Positions 1 through 7,909 of a stretch of 64,000 nucleotides of DNA are shown one piece after another. Every line of letters starts with the position of its first letter. Position 1 is the first letter of the stretch. Under the pieces are notes generated by a model. It was not told where the DNA came from, searched no databases, and saw nothing but the letters and a program-made list of their open reading frames with translations. Source of the DNA: Desulfocarbo indianensis (lineage in GTDB: Bacteria > Desulfobacterota > Desulfarculia > Desulfarculales > Desulfarculaceae); NCBI GenBank assembly GCA_001184205.1, contig LBMP01000001.1, forward strand, positions 1,473,262 to 1,537,261, in the 5' to 3' direction. The position numbers and the translations under genes were made by a program.

Positions 1-183
1 CCTCTCCTGGGCTGCTTCATCCTGGTGCCCCTGAACGAGCTGCTGCGCGGCCTGGGCGGCATGCGCACCGTGATCTACGCGGTGCTCCTGGTGGTGTTCA
101 CCGTGGGGCTGCCGGAAGGCATCTTCCATTTCATCAAGCGCAAGTACACCCAATTCGAGCGGTGGGTGGAGGTGGAGCAATGA
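1..183 (+). CDS. livM: Branched-chain amino acid-type ABC permease, C-terminal fragment
   Basis: Only the last 60 codons are present, read in frame from base 1 to a TGA at 181-183. The peptide has one strongly hydrophobic helix and ends in a basic then acidic tail (KRKYTQFERWVEVEQ), as expected for the cytoplasmic end of a LivM-type permease. The ATP-binding subunit gene starts inside its stop codon (ATGA, ATG at 180), so the two are translationally coupled. The assignment rests mainly on the following livG and livF genes, because the diagnostic permease loop lies outside the window. Confidence 0.6.
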   Translation, partial: PLLGCFILVPLNELLRGLGGMRTVIYAVLLVVFTVGLPEGIFHFIKRKYTQFERWVEVEQ

Positions 184-938
184 GCCAGGCCATCCTCCAA
201 GTGGAAGACCTCTCCAAGTCCTTCGGCGGGGTCAAGGCGGTGAGCGGCGTGAGCTTCGAGCTCATGGAGAACCAGGTGCTGGGCGTGATCGGCCCCAACG
301 GCGCCGGCAAGACCACCCTCATCAACCTGCTCACCGGCTTCGTGCGGCCGGATAGGGGCAAGGTGCTTTTCCGGGGGCAGAACATCGCCGGCATGAAGCC
401 CTACAAGGTGGCCAACCTGGGCGTGGCCCGCACCTTCCAGATGGTCAAACCCTTTTACCAGCTGCCCGCTTTCAAGAACCTGGTGCTGCCCCTGAAATCG
501 CCGCGGGCCAAGCAGCTCACCGGCGGCCGCTACGGCGACCGCGACGCGGTGGCCAAGGACCTCCTGGAGGAGGTGGGCTTCGAGCGCGATTCCTGGGTGA
601 TCTTCAAGCAGGCCAGCGTGCTGCCCCACGGCTATCTCAAGCGCCTGGAGCTGGCCCGCTGCATAGCCATGGCGGCCGACCTGGTGGTGCTGGACGAGCT
701 TTTCTCCGGCCTGTCCCTGGCCGAGGTGGCTTCCCTGGTGCCGGTGATCGACAAGTTAAGGGTCCAAGGCAAGACCATCATCATGGTGGAGCACCGCTTG
801 CGCGAACTTTTCCGCATCGCCGACCGGGTGATGGTGATGAACTTCGGCCAGAAGATCGCCGAGGGCAAGCCGCGGGAGGTGATGGAAATGCCGGCGGTGC
901 GCGGCGCTTATCTGGGCAGCGAGGAGGAGGGCGCCTGA
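180..938 (+). CDS. livG: Liv-type ABC transporter ATP-binding protein (LivG family)
   Basis: This 252-residue protein would be one ATPase of a branched-chain amino acid/organic acid uptake system at the inner membrane. Walker A is GPNGAGKTT. The LivG-type stretch VARTFQMVKPF follows, and the H-switch lies in IIMVEHRLREL. The signature region reads LPHGYLKRLEL instead of a canonical LSxGQ, and Walker B is VVLDELFSG, with Leu where Pro is usual. These deviations make it a divergent member, but the NBD fold is complete. I chose ATG 180 over an upstream in-frame GTG because it gives the usual N-terminus and overlaps the previous stop. Its own TGA shares a base with the next ATG at 938. Confidence 0.88.
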   Translation: MSQAILQVEDLSKSFGGVKAVSGVSFELMENQVLGVIGPNGAGKTTLINLLTGFVRPDRGKVLFRGQNIAGMKPYKVANLGVARTFQMVKPFYQLPAFKNLVLPLKSPRAKQLTGGRYGDRDAVAKDLLEEVGFERDSWVIFKQASVLPHGYLKRLELARCIAMAADLVVLDELFSGLSLAEVASLVPVIDKLRVQGKTIIMVEHRLRELFRIADRVMVMNFGQKIAEGKPREVMEMPAVRGAYLGSEEEGA

Positions 939-1684
939 TGTTCCAAGTCTCCAACCTCATGGTCTTCTACGAAAACGCCCTGGCGGTCAACGAGCTTTCC
1001 CTGGAGGTGGCCGAGGGTCAGATGGTGGGGATCATCGGCTCCAACAGCGCTGGCAAGACCACCCTGCTCAACACCCTCTCCGGCCTGATCCTGGACATCC
1101 AGCTCAAGGAGCGGCGCAAGGGCGGGGAGCACATAACCGTTCTGGGCACCATAACCTACCAGGGACGGGACATCAGCCTGATGCCGGCCTATGTGCGCGC
1201 CCGGGAAGGCATCGTGCTCTGCCGGGAACGCCACCCGGTGTTCGGCGACAGCACGGTGATGGAAAACCTGCGCATCGCGGGCTACCTGAAGAACCGGGCC
1301 CAAATCAAGCGGGGCATCGATCTGGCCATGGAGCTTTTCCCGGCGCTGAAGGCGCTCACCCGGCGCAAGGCCGGCCTCATGAGCGGCGGCGAGCAGCAGA
1401 TGCTGGCCATCGGCATGGCCCTCATGGTGGAGCCCAAGCTGCTCTTCCTGGACGAGCCGCTGTTGGGTCTTTCCCCGGCCATGCAGCAGAAGGTGATGGA
1501 CGCGGTGAAAAAGGCGCTCAAGATGGCCAATACCACCATAGTGATAGCCGAGCAGTTCGCCCGCCCCATCCTGCCCGTGATCCACAAGGGTTACGTCATC
1601 GAAAACGGCATGCTGACCATGACCGGCACGGGCGAGGAACTCATGGCGAACCCGGAGATCAAGAGCGCCTATTTCGGCATTTAG
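938..1684 (+). CDS. livF: Liv-type ABC transporter ATP-binding protein (LivF family)
   Basis: This is the second ATPase (248 residues) of the same transporter, overlapping livG by one base (TGATG). Walker A is GSNSAGKTT, the signature is LMSGGEQQMLAI, Walker B is LLFLDEPLLGLS, and the C-terminal GYVIENG segment is typical of LivF. Between Walker A and the Q-loop there is a charged insertion (LKERRKGGEH) that most LivF proteins lack. The neighbouring acyl-CoA ligase suggests that the substrate is a carboxylic acid later activated to a CoA thioester rather than an amino acid. That substrate inference comes from context only. Confidence 0.88.
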   Translation: MFQVSNLMVFYENALAVNELSLEVAEGQMVGIIGSNSAGKTTLLNTLSGLILDIQLKERRKGGEHITVLGTITYQGRDISLMPAYVRAREGIVLCRERHPVFGDSTVMENLRIAGYLKNRAQIKRGIDLAMELFPALKALTRRKAGLMSGGEQQMLAIGMALMVEPKLLFLDEPLLGLSPAMQQKVMDAVKKALKMANTTIVIAEQFARPILPVIHKGYVIENGMLTMTGTGEELMANPEIKSAYFGI

Positions 1685-1702
1685 ACGCGAGGGAAAGGCA
1701 CG

Positions 1703-3340
1703 ATGAATCAGAGTCAGGTAAATAGCATCCCGGCCGCCTTCGTCGAATTGGCCCGGAGCCAGGCCAGCAAATGCGCGGTGTCTTATCTGGGCAGCAACTA
1801 CAGCTATGGCGAGCTGGATCAATTGTCGGGGCGTTTCGCGGCCGGCCTGGCCGCCAGGGGGGTGAGCCCCGGTTCGCGGGTGGTCATCTACATGCCCAAC
1901 TCGGTGCAGTGGGTGGTGGCCTGGCTGGGGGTGCTGCGGGCCGGCTGCGTGGCGGTGCCCATCACCCCCATCTACACGCCCTTTGACCTGGCCTACATAG
2001 CCAACGACACCCAGGCCGAGGCGGTGGTCTGCGCGGACCGCAACTACGGCTACGTGACCCGGGTGCTGGAAAGCACCAAGCTTAAATTCGTGGTGCCCAG
2101 CGGCCTGGCCGACCTGCTGCCGGCCCACAAGCGCCTGTTCGGCTGGGTGTTCGACAAGGTGCCCAAGGGCCGCATCGCCCGGACCGAGCACACGGTGCCC
2201 ATCCGCGATCTTATCTCCGCGGCCTCCGGGGCGGCCCCGGTCCCCTCGGCGGAGCCCGGCCAGGTGGCCGAGATCCTCTACACCGGCGGCACCACCAAGC
2301 ACCCCAAGGGGGTGCCCATCACCCACGACCTGCTCATGGGCTGCGCCCGCGAGCAGTTGGCCTACAGCGCCGCGGCCATACCGCCGGCGGACAACGTCAT
2401 CCTGGGCACCGCGCCGGTGTTCCACGTGCTGGGGCAGACCTGCGGCCTGGGCACCCTGTTCACCCACGGCGGCACCATAATCCTGCAACCCAGGGTGAAC
2501 CTGGACGCCATGCTGGACGCGGTGCAGAGAATGGGGGGGCGCACCCTGATCGGGGTCCCCGCCCTCTACCGCATGATCCTGGAGCACGACCGCCTGGAGC
2601 AATACGATCTCTCGACGCTGGACTACTGCTTCTCCGGCGGCGACGTGATGCCCCTGGAGGTGGCCCGCCGCTGGGAGCGCCGTTTCGGCAAGCAGATCTA
2701 CAACGGCTACGGCGCCACCGAAACCGTGGGCGGCGTCGGGCTCAACCCGGCCGGCCGCAAGACCCCGCCGGGCTGCATGGGCGTGGTGCTGGAAAGCAAG
2801 GACGTCAAGGTGGTGGACCCCTACAGCCTGGCGGAGGTGCCCTACGGCAAGCCGGGCGAGCTTCTGGTGCACAGCCAGCCCATGGTCAGCGCCTATTGGA
2901 ACAAGCCGGAGGAGACCGCCAAGTCCTTCGTGGATCTGGACGGCAGGCTCTACTACCGCACCGGCGACATCGTGGCCATGGACGAGAACAAGCATCTGTA
3001 CTTCGTGGACCGCACCATGGACACCATCAAGCACAAAGGCTATAGGGTCTCGGCCACCGAGATCGAGGCCACCCTGCAGGAGCACCCGGCGGTGATCGAG
3101 GCCTGCGTGGTGGGCCTGCCGGACGAAAAGGTGGGCGAGAGGATCAAGGCCTTCGTGGTGCTGAAAAAGGACATCAAGGGCATCACCGGCTACGACCTCA
3201 TCCAATGGTGCCGCAAGCGCCTGGTGAGCTACAAGCTGCCCCAGTACATCGAGTTCCGCGACATGCTGCCCAAGAGCAAGGTGGGCAAGCTCTTAAGGCG
3301 CGAGATCAGGGCCGAGGAAGCCGAGCGCCGCGAGGGCTGA
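1703..3340 (+). CDS. AMP-dependent acyl-CoA synthetase/ligase
   Basis: A 545-residue class I adenylate-forming enzyme, predicted to activate a carboxylic acid with ATP and load it onto CoA. The phosphate-binding loop is YTGGTTKHPKGVP from about residue 193 (usual form YTSGTTGxPKG). The A5 motif NGYGATE is near residue 336. The hinge motif is YYRTGDI followed by the FVDRTMDTIKHKGYR region. The catalytic lysine of the C-terminal domain lies in PKSKVGKLLRRE near residue 529. The length is that of the long/medium-chain ligases. It starts 18 bp after livF and is probably co-transcribed with the transporter, which fits uptake plus activation of an aromatic, branched or fatty acid. The exact substrate cannot be read from sequence. 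Confidence 0.9.
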   Translation: MNQSQVNSIPAAFVELARSQASKCAVSYLGSNYSYGELDQLSGRFAAGLAARGVSPGSRVVIYMPNSVQWVVAWLGVLRAGCVAVPITPIYTPFDLAYIANDTQAEAVVCADRNYGYVTRVLESTKLKFVVPSGLADLLPAHKRLFGWVFDKVPKGRIARTEHTVPIRDLISAASGAAPVPSAEPGQVAEILYTGGTTKHPKGVPITHDLLMGCAREQLAYSAAAIPPADNVILGTAPVFHVLGQTCGLGTLFTHGGTIILQPRVNLDAMLDAVQRMGGRTLIGVPALYRMILEHDRLEQYDLSTLDYCFSGGDVMPLEVARRWERRFGKQIYNGYGATETVGGVGLNPAGRKTPPGCMGVVLESKDVKVVDPYSLAEVPYGKPGELLVHSQPMVSAYWNKPEETAKSFVDLDGRLYYRTGDIVAMDENKHLYFVDRTMDTIKHKGYRVSATEIEATLQEHPAVIEACVVGLPDEKVGERIKAFVVLKKDIKGITGYDLIQWCRKRLVSYKLPQYIEFRDMLPKSKVGKLLRREIRAEEAERREG

Positions 3341-3395
3341 GAGCGCCCGGCAAAAGGCCGGGGCGCGCGCCGGCCAGGCGGCGGGGAGGTTATGG

Positions 3396-3602
3396 ATGAA
3401 ACCAACGGCAAGCAAGGGTCCGGTAGGTGCGAGCCGGAACCAGGGTTTGCCGTCCGGTCCCCTGGTCCCCGGGCTGGTCAAGTTCGAGCTGCACGGCGAG
3501 GAGCTCTCGCACAAGACCGTCACCCCCTGCGGGTCCTGCGGGCGGGTTTATCTGCCGCTCACCTGGGTGGGCAAAAAGGTGAAAATAATCCGGGTGGACT
3601 AA
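3396..3602 (+). CDS. Small DUF2080-like (transposon-associated) protein
   Basis: A 68-residue protein whose C-terminal half has the pattern of the small DUF2080 proteins that accompany some transposases: CGRVYLPLTWVGKKVKIIRV matches the usual GxVYLPxxWxGKKVxVI. A good ribosome site (GGGGAGG, 3383-3389) precedes ATG 3396. Another ATG at 3392 is in a different frame. No transposase is seen nearby, so it may be a remnant or an independent copy. It also resembles AbrB-like swapped-hairpin DNA-binding proteins, so a small DNA-binding role is possible. The family assignment is from memory of the motif, hence moderate confidence. Confidence 0.5.
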   Translation: MKPTASKGPVGASRNQGLPSGPLVPGLVKFELHGEELSHKTVTPCGSCGRVYLPLTWVGKKVKIIRVD

Positions 3603-3832
3603 CCCGCCTATTTCACGAGGGCCGCGCGTCCGGCCGCGCCAGTTGCCCGCCGCCTGCGTTGCCGGCTGCGCCAAGTCGTCGCTGTAGCTACAACTACACC
3701 TGCCTCCTTGGCTGGCCGGTCGCCTTGGCGGCAGCCAACTGGCTGTGCCGGGCCCCGGTGCGAACCGTCCCTCGCTTATGATGCGGCCTTCTTCATATTA
3801 GTCCCATGAATACCGACTCGTCGCATAATGCC

Positions 3833-3858
3833 GCCCGCCTCTCGTGAAAGAGGCGGGC
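3833..3858. terminator. Hairpin between convergent genes
   Basis: Perfect 10-bp stem GCCCGCCTCT/AGAGGCGGGC with a 6-base loop. It abuts the stop codon of the minus-strand phosphoesterase and lies downstream of the small plus-strand gene. Neither side has a strong T-run, so termination by this stem is plausible but unproven. I see no gene in the flanking stretch 3603-3832. Confidence 0.5.
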
Positions 3859-4952
3859 TAAGGCCGCCTGGCCGAGCTTCTTATCCTGATGAGCGCCGCC
3901 TCGGCCGGAGAGCCAATGCGCACCGGCGGCCCCCAGGTGCCCACGCCCCTGGTCACGAACAGGCGGCCGCCCAGGGGCAGCTCGTACCAGCCCTTGAAAT
4001 AGGGATAGAGCCAGTTGTCGACGAGGGCCCAGGGATACACCTGGCCGCCGTGGGTGTGGCCGGAGAGCTGCAGATCGTACAGGCCCAGGGCGTCGTTCTG
4101 TATCTCCGGGCGGTGCTTGAGCAGCAGGGTGAAGCCGTGGCGTCTTTTGCCCTGCAGGGCCACGGTTTCGGCCGAGCCGAGGTCGTATTTGGCGCCGAAG
4201 ACGGCGTCATCCACCCCGGCCACGAAACCGGCCAAGCCCAGGGTCGCGGTTTCGTCGCGCAGCACCTTGAAACCGGCGTTCTTGAGGAAGGAGAGGGATT
4301 TTTCCGCGCCGGCGTAGAATTCATGATTGCCCAGCACCGCGAACTTGCCCAGGGGCGCTTTCAGCCTTTTCAGCTTGGCGGCCAATTGCGTGAGATCCGC
4401 GTTGTGCCTGCCGTAATCCAGGATGTCGCCCACGGCCACGATCACGTCGCATTCCACCGAGCGCAGCATGCGCAATATACGGTCCAGCCGGGCGCCGATC
4501 TCGAACTGGCCCAGATGCAGATCGGAAAAGGCCAGCACCCGAAGCTCGGCCACCGTAGCGGGCAGGTTGTCGCTCTCCAGGGTGTGCTCGGTGATCCTGG
4601 GCGACCTGGCCCGCATGATTCCGAAACCGATGATGAAGGGCGTGGCGCCCAGCGAGGCGAGGAACACGGTCCCGGCGCTTTCCGGCCCCAGGAGCCAGCC
4701 CGCCGCCATGGCGGCCAGGCTCCCCAGGAACAGGAAGAAGGCCACGCCCATCCAGAGGAGATAGGCGCTCCATACCCAGCAGTAAGCCAACATGCCCCAG
4801 ACGTGCATGATCCAGGGGCTCAGCACCATGAGGCACAGCCAGCAGCCCAGGAAATAGCGGTTGGGTCCGGCCAGGTCCAGGCAGGAGACCGAGGCCAGGT
4901 AGATTACGAGATGGGTGAAGCAGAAGATCCCCGTCAAAACCAAGTTGGACAT
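3858..4952 (-). CDS. Membrane-anchored calcineurin-like metallophosphoesterase
   Basis: A 364-residue protein with about four N-terminal membrane helices, then a YkuE-like phosphoesterase domain. Metal-binding motifs are all present in order: FSDLHLG, VAVGDILDYG, LGNHEF, LLKHRP and SGHTHGG. It should hydrolyse a phosphodiester or pyrophosphate bond at the membrane; related proteins act in lipid A or envelope metabolism, but the substrate here is unknown. I chose ATG 4952, where the hydrophobic segment begins (MSNLVLTGIF), with AGGAAGG upstream; an upstream in-frame start at 5018 would add an unlikely basic leader. It stands alone, with a hairpin at its 3' end. Confidence 0.85.
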   Translation of the reverse strand: MSNLVLTGIFCFTHLVIYLASVSCLDLAGPNRYFLGCWLCLMVLSPWIMHVWGMLAYCWVWSAYLLWMGVAFFLFLGSLAAMAAGWLLGPESAGTVFLASLGATPFIIGFGIMRARSPRITEHTLESDNLPATVAELRVLAFSDLHLGQFEIGARLDRILRMLRSVECDVIVAVGDILDYGRHNADLTQLAAKLKRLKAPLGKFAVLGNHEFYAGAEKSLSFLKNAGFKVLRDETATLGLAGFVAGVDDAVFGAKYDLGSAETVALQGKRRHGFTLLLKHRPEIQNDALGLYDLQLSGHTHGGQVYPWALVDNWLYPYFKGWYELPLGGRLFVTRGVGTWGPPVRIGSPAEAALIRIRSSARRP

Positions 4953-5170
4953 TGCTCGCGGGTGTTCCCTTCCTGATGATCGCAAGTTGCACGGCTTCTC
5001 GCCGGGATGGCGGGGCATGGCTTTTAGGGACGGCCTGAATGCTCGGGGCGCGGGCGCGCCGCAAGCCGCCGGGCGGGCCGGCGGCGGCCCTGGGGCTTGC
5101 CGCGAGAGGGCGGGGCGGGTGAAACAAAAAGCGCGCGCGGCCCGGCGGCGCCTGGGGAACCCGGCCCGGC

Positions 5171-5983
5171 CTAAAAGTCATAGTCCGGGTTCCGGGGATC
5201 GAAATCCCGGTCGGACAGCCCCACGTTTATCCTGGTCCGCGCGAAGCCGAACTCCTCCATCACCTCGCCCCATTGGTCGTAAATCACCGCCTGCACGGGC
5301 AGGCCGCTGGCCAGGCTCAGGCAAAGCACGGCCCTGGGCGCGTAATAGTTGCCGGCCCCCGCTTGGGGATAGACGCCTTCCAGGCAACGCGCCCACTCGC
5401 CGTGCACCTGGCGCGGGCCCAGATCGCGGACCCGGCAGCCGTCCTCGGGCCGGTCGGCGCTTTGCTGCAAGTTTTGGGCGAAGGTCTCCACCAGGTAGCC
5501 CAGGCCCACCTCCAGGAGGGTGTGGCCGAAGCTGTCGCTTTTCACCAGGCTGCCCTGGGGGTCCAGGTTCAGGGTCAGGTCGGGGAAGGAATTGGTGCTT
5601 ATCCTGAACCTGCCCTGGTTCCAGCCCCGCACGTATAAAAGCTCGCGGCCCTTTTTGGGCTCTTCGATCCACTTCATGTATACGCTGAAGGGCTTGCGGA
5701 ATTTAAGCAGGATGGTCTCGCGGGGGCGGAGTTCCTCGCCCTGGCGGCCGCGCCGGTAAAAGACCGTGGTGTAGTCGTTGACCTTTTCGTAGGCCTGGGT
5801 CATGTGGGCGGCGAGCCCGCACAGCTCCTTGGCGTTTAGTTCTACGGCGGCGGCCTGGCCTGCCCAGGCCGCGCAAAAGAGGAGGGCGAGCGCCAGCAGC
5901 CGCGGGAGGGACGCCTCCCCCCCTGACCCCGGCCGGCGCCGCCTGCCCCGCCCGGCCGCCCCGCTATAACCAGATGGCGTCAT
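5171..5983 (-). CDS. Exported DUF1571 family protein
   Basis: A 270-residue secreted or periplasmic protein of unknown function. After an arginine-rich start comes a signal peptide (LLALALLFCAAWAGQAAA). The mature part shows the DUF1571 pattern: AYEKVNDYTTVFYRR, ILLKFRKPFSVYMKW near the start and VIYDQWGEVMEEFGF near the end. The fold is probably related to the LolA/LolB-type half barrel (family knowledge, weak). ATG 5983 was chosen over 6037 because the ribosome site GGGAGAG lies just before it and the signal peptide is then of normal length. It appears monocistronic. Confidence 0.75.
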   Translation of the reverse strand: MTPSGYSGAAGRGRRRRPGSGGEASLPRLLALALLFCAAWAGQAAAVELNAKELCGLAAHMTQAYEKVNDYTTVFYRRGRQGEELRPRETILLKFRKPFSVYMKWIEEPKKGRELLYVRGWNQGRFRISTNSFPDLTLNLDPQGSLVKSDSFGHTLLEVGLGYLVETFAQNLQQSADRPEDGCRVRDLGPRQVHGEWARCLEGVYPQAGAGNYYAPRAVLCLSLASGLPVQAVIYDQWGEVMEEFGFARTRINVGLSDRDFDPRNPDYDF

Positions 5984-6287
5984 GCTCTCCCTATACGCGG
6001 CTTGAATCCCGCTTCCTGGCCGGGGCGCCGCCCTCAAGCGGCAGCCGCGCCCCTGGGGGCAGGAAGCCTTTCCGGCCCTAAAAACCAGTGGTTAGCGCAA
6101 TGTTATGAGTAAGACGCCGGGGCCTTTCGGCCGACCGGCTGCGGGGCAGATAAGATAGGTTATTAATACTATGGCCGTATGTTATGTCAAGCGGCAAGTT
6201 GGCGACGACGGCGGCCCGCGAACGGCCCCGCCCTTCGCGCCGGGCGGCGCAAGGGCGGGGTTTTCAAAGCAAGCTTATGCCGCGAAC

Positions 6288-7100
6288 CTACAACAATCCG
6301 GCCGCGTCGGCCCGGCAGCGGCGGCAATGGGCCATTTGGGGCAGGAAGGCCCCGGCCTCCCGGCGCAGGCGGTGCACCAGCTCCGGGGAGGGCGCGGGCG
6401 AGCCGGCCAGGGGGGTGCCCTCCACCGGTATCAGGGGTATCAGGTTCATCAGGTCCGCGCCCAGGCCGGCGGCCAGGCGCGCCACCTTCACCACCTGGTC
6501 CTCGTTGATGCCCGGCGCCAGCACCGTGTTCACCTTAACCGTGAAGCCCAGGGCCTTGAGCCCGGCCAGGGCCTCGGTCTGGCGCTGGATGAGCAGGCCC
6601 GCCGCCTCCGGGCCGCGCAGCAGGCGGCCCTGGTCCCTGGCTTGCAGATGCAGCCTCGCGCCTACCGCGGGGTCCACGGCGTTGATGGTGAGGGTCACGT
6701 GGCGCACGCCGATCTCCGCCAGGCGGGGAATGTGGGGCCCCAGGTTCAGGCCGTTGGTGGCCACGCACAAGATGATCTCGGGATGGGCCCGGCCGATCAG
6801 CTCCAGGGTCTCCAGGGTGGCCTCGGGTTGGCTGAAGGGATCGCCCGGACCGGCCACCCCGGCCACGGAGAGATAAGGCATGGCGGCCAGGGCCTTATCC
6901 AGGTGCGCCACTGCCTCTTGCGGGCTCATCAGCCGGCTGGCCACCCCCGGCCGGCTTTCGTGGGGGCAGTCATGGTCGCGCCGGCAATAAGCGCAAACCA
7001 GGTTGCAGGAGGCGGCCACCGGCAGATGCACCCGGCCGTGGCGGTCCTTGGCGCCGGCGTAAAAACAGGGGTGCCGCAGGTCGGCTAGCTGTACGGTCAT
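6288..7100 (-). CDS. NifB-like radical SAM protein
   Basis: A 270-residue protein with the NifB core: the radical SAM cysteines Cys32, Cys36 and Cys39 in CNLVCAYC, followed directly by the NifB-type stretch DHDCPHESRPG, and the characteristic C-terminus HCRRCRADAAGLL, whose two Cys ligate accessory Fe-S clusters in NifB. NifB builds NifB-co, an Fe-S-carbide precursor of nitrogenase cofactor. No NafY/NifX-like domain is fused, and no nif structural genes are in the window. The ATG at 7100 lies 2 bp from the upstream gene's TGA, so it is the third gene of a tightly coupled trio with a membrane ferredoxin and a Mo-type binding protein. It may make a different metal cofactor (inference). A longer reading of this frame to 7325 overlaps the ferredoxin gene and is rejected. 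Confidence 0.85.
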   Translation of the reverse strand: MTVQLADLRHPCFYAGAKDRHGRVHLPVAASCNLVCAYCRRDHDCPHESRPGVASRLMSPQEAVAHLDKALAAMPYLSVAGVAGPGDPFSQPEATLETLELIGRAHPEIILCVATNGLNLGPHIPRLAEIGVRHVTLTINAVDPAVGARLHLQARDQGRLLRGPEAAGLLIQRQTEALAGLKALGFTVKVNTVLAPGINEDQVVKVARLAAGLGADLMNLIPLIPVEGTPLAGSPAPSPELVHRLRREAGAFLPQMAHCRRCRADAAGLL

Positions 7101-7102
7101 GA

Positions 7103-7909
7103 TCAGCCTTGCTTGCCGGGGCGGCCCAGCTTGATGGCGTTCTGGGGGCAGGAGCCCAGGCAGTCGCCGCAGTTGGTGCAGTTGGTCTCCTGGGGCCGGG
7201 TGGCCATCTCGCAGACCTGCAGGCACTTGTCGCAATCGTTGCACTTGTCGGTCTTGTAGACCTTGAAGATGGCGAAGCGCTTCAACAGCTCCAAGGCCCC
7301 GCCGGTGGGGCAGGCGAAGCGGCACCAGAGATTGGCCACCAGGAGGCTGGCCGCCACCAGGGCCAGCACCGTCACCGTGCGCACCAGCCAGAAGAGGTTG
7401 GCGTGCTCAAAGGTGAGCCCCACCGAGGCGAAGAAATCCCCCACCCGGATGGGAATGGCCTCGCGGGGCTGGCCCATGCCCCACCAGACGTATATGGCGG
7501 CGGCCAGGGCAAGGTACATCAGGTAGGGAGTCAGACGGCTTAAAAAGCCGGGGGAGCGCAGTTTCCTGGGGGCCAGCTTGCCTAAAAGCTGGTTGACCAG
7601 GCCGCCGGGACAGGCCCACCCGCAAAAGGCCCGGCCGAAGAGCAGGACCAGAAGCGGCATGGCCAGCCAGAATCCCCAAAACATGGTGAACAAGCGGCCG
7701 TGACAGGTGATCACCGGACAGTTCTGGCAGCTTACAAAGGGGACGATGAAGGGACAGCGGAAAATGCCGTAAAAGGACCACTGGCCGATGACGGCCAGCA
7801 TGGCCACCTGGGTTAGCCTGCGCCAAAGGGTGAGAGCCTTGCCGCGGGCCTTGCTTTTCTCCCGCGTCTTTGCCATGGAAAATTCAGCGGTGTTGGCGGT
7901 ATCAGGCAT
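7103..7909 (-). CDS. NapH/CcoG-like membrane 4Fe-4S protein
   Basis: A 268-residue polytopic membrane protein of the NapH-type ferredoxin family. It has several hydrophobic helices, the paired cysteine motif FCGWACPGG, a second one at RFACPTGG, and two C-terminal 4Fe-4S motifs (CNDCDKCLQVC and CTNCGDCLGSCP). It probably passes electrons between quinol and a partner. The N-terminal CQNCPVITC segment offers extra cysteines on the other side of the membrane. The first ATG (7909) overlaps the stop of the binding-protein gene by 8 bp; an internal ATG at 7876 is an alternative start. In this trio it may deliver electrons to the NifB-like enzyme or to a periplasmic reaction. Confidence 0.82.
   Translation of the reverse strand: MPDTANTAEFSMAKTREKSKARGKALTLWRRLTQVAMLAVIGQWSFYGIFRCPFIVPFVSCQNCPVITCHGRLFTMFWGFWLAMPLLVLLFGRAFCGWACPGGLVNQLLGKLAPRKLRSPGFLSRLTPYLMYLALAAAIYVWWGMGQPREAIPIRVGDFFASVGLTFEHANLFWLVRTVTVLALVAASLLVANLWCRFACPTGGALELLKRFAIFKVYKTDKCNDCDKCLQVCEMATRPQETNCTNCGDCLGSCPQNAIKLGRPGKQG

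Noticed and set aside
908..3205. Long minus-strand open frame (765 codons) opposite livF and the acyl-CoA ligase
   Set aside because: The plus strand carries complete, motif-rich proteins. The reverse frame is rich in His, Gly, Val and Gln, a typical shadow of GC-rich codon usage.
7101..7325. N-terminal extension of the NifB-like protein
   Set aside because: It overlaps the membrane ferredoxin gene in another frame, and the extra residues are not NifB-like; ATG 7100 follows the ferredoxin stop by 2 bases.
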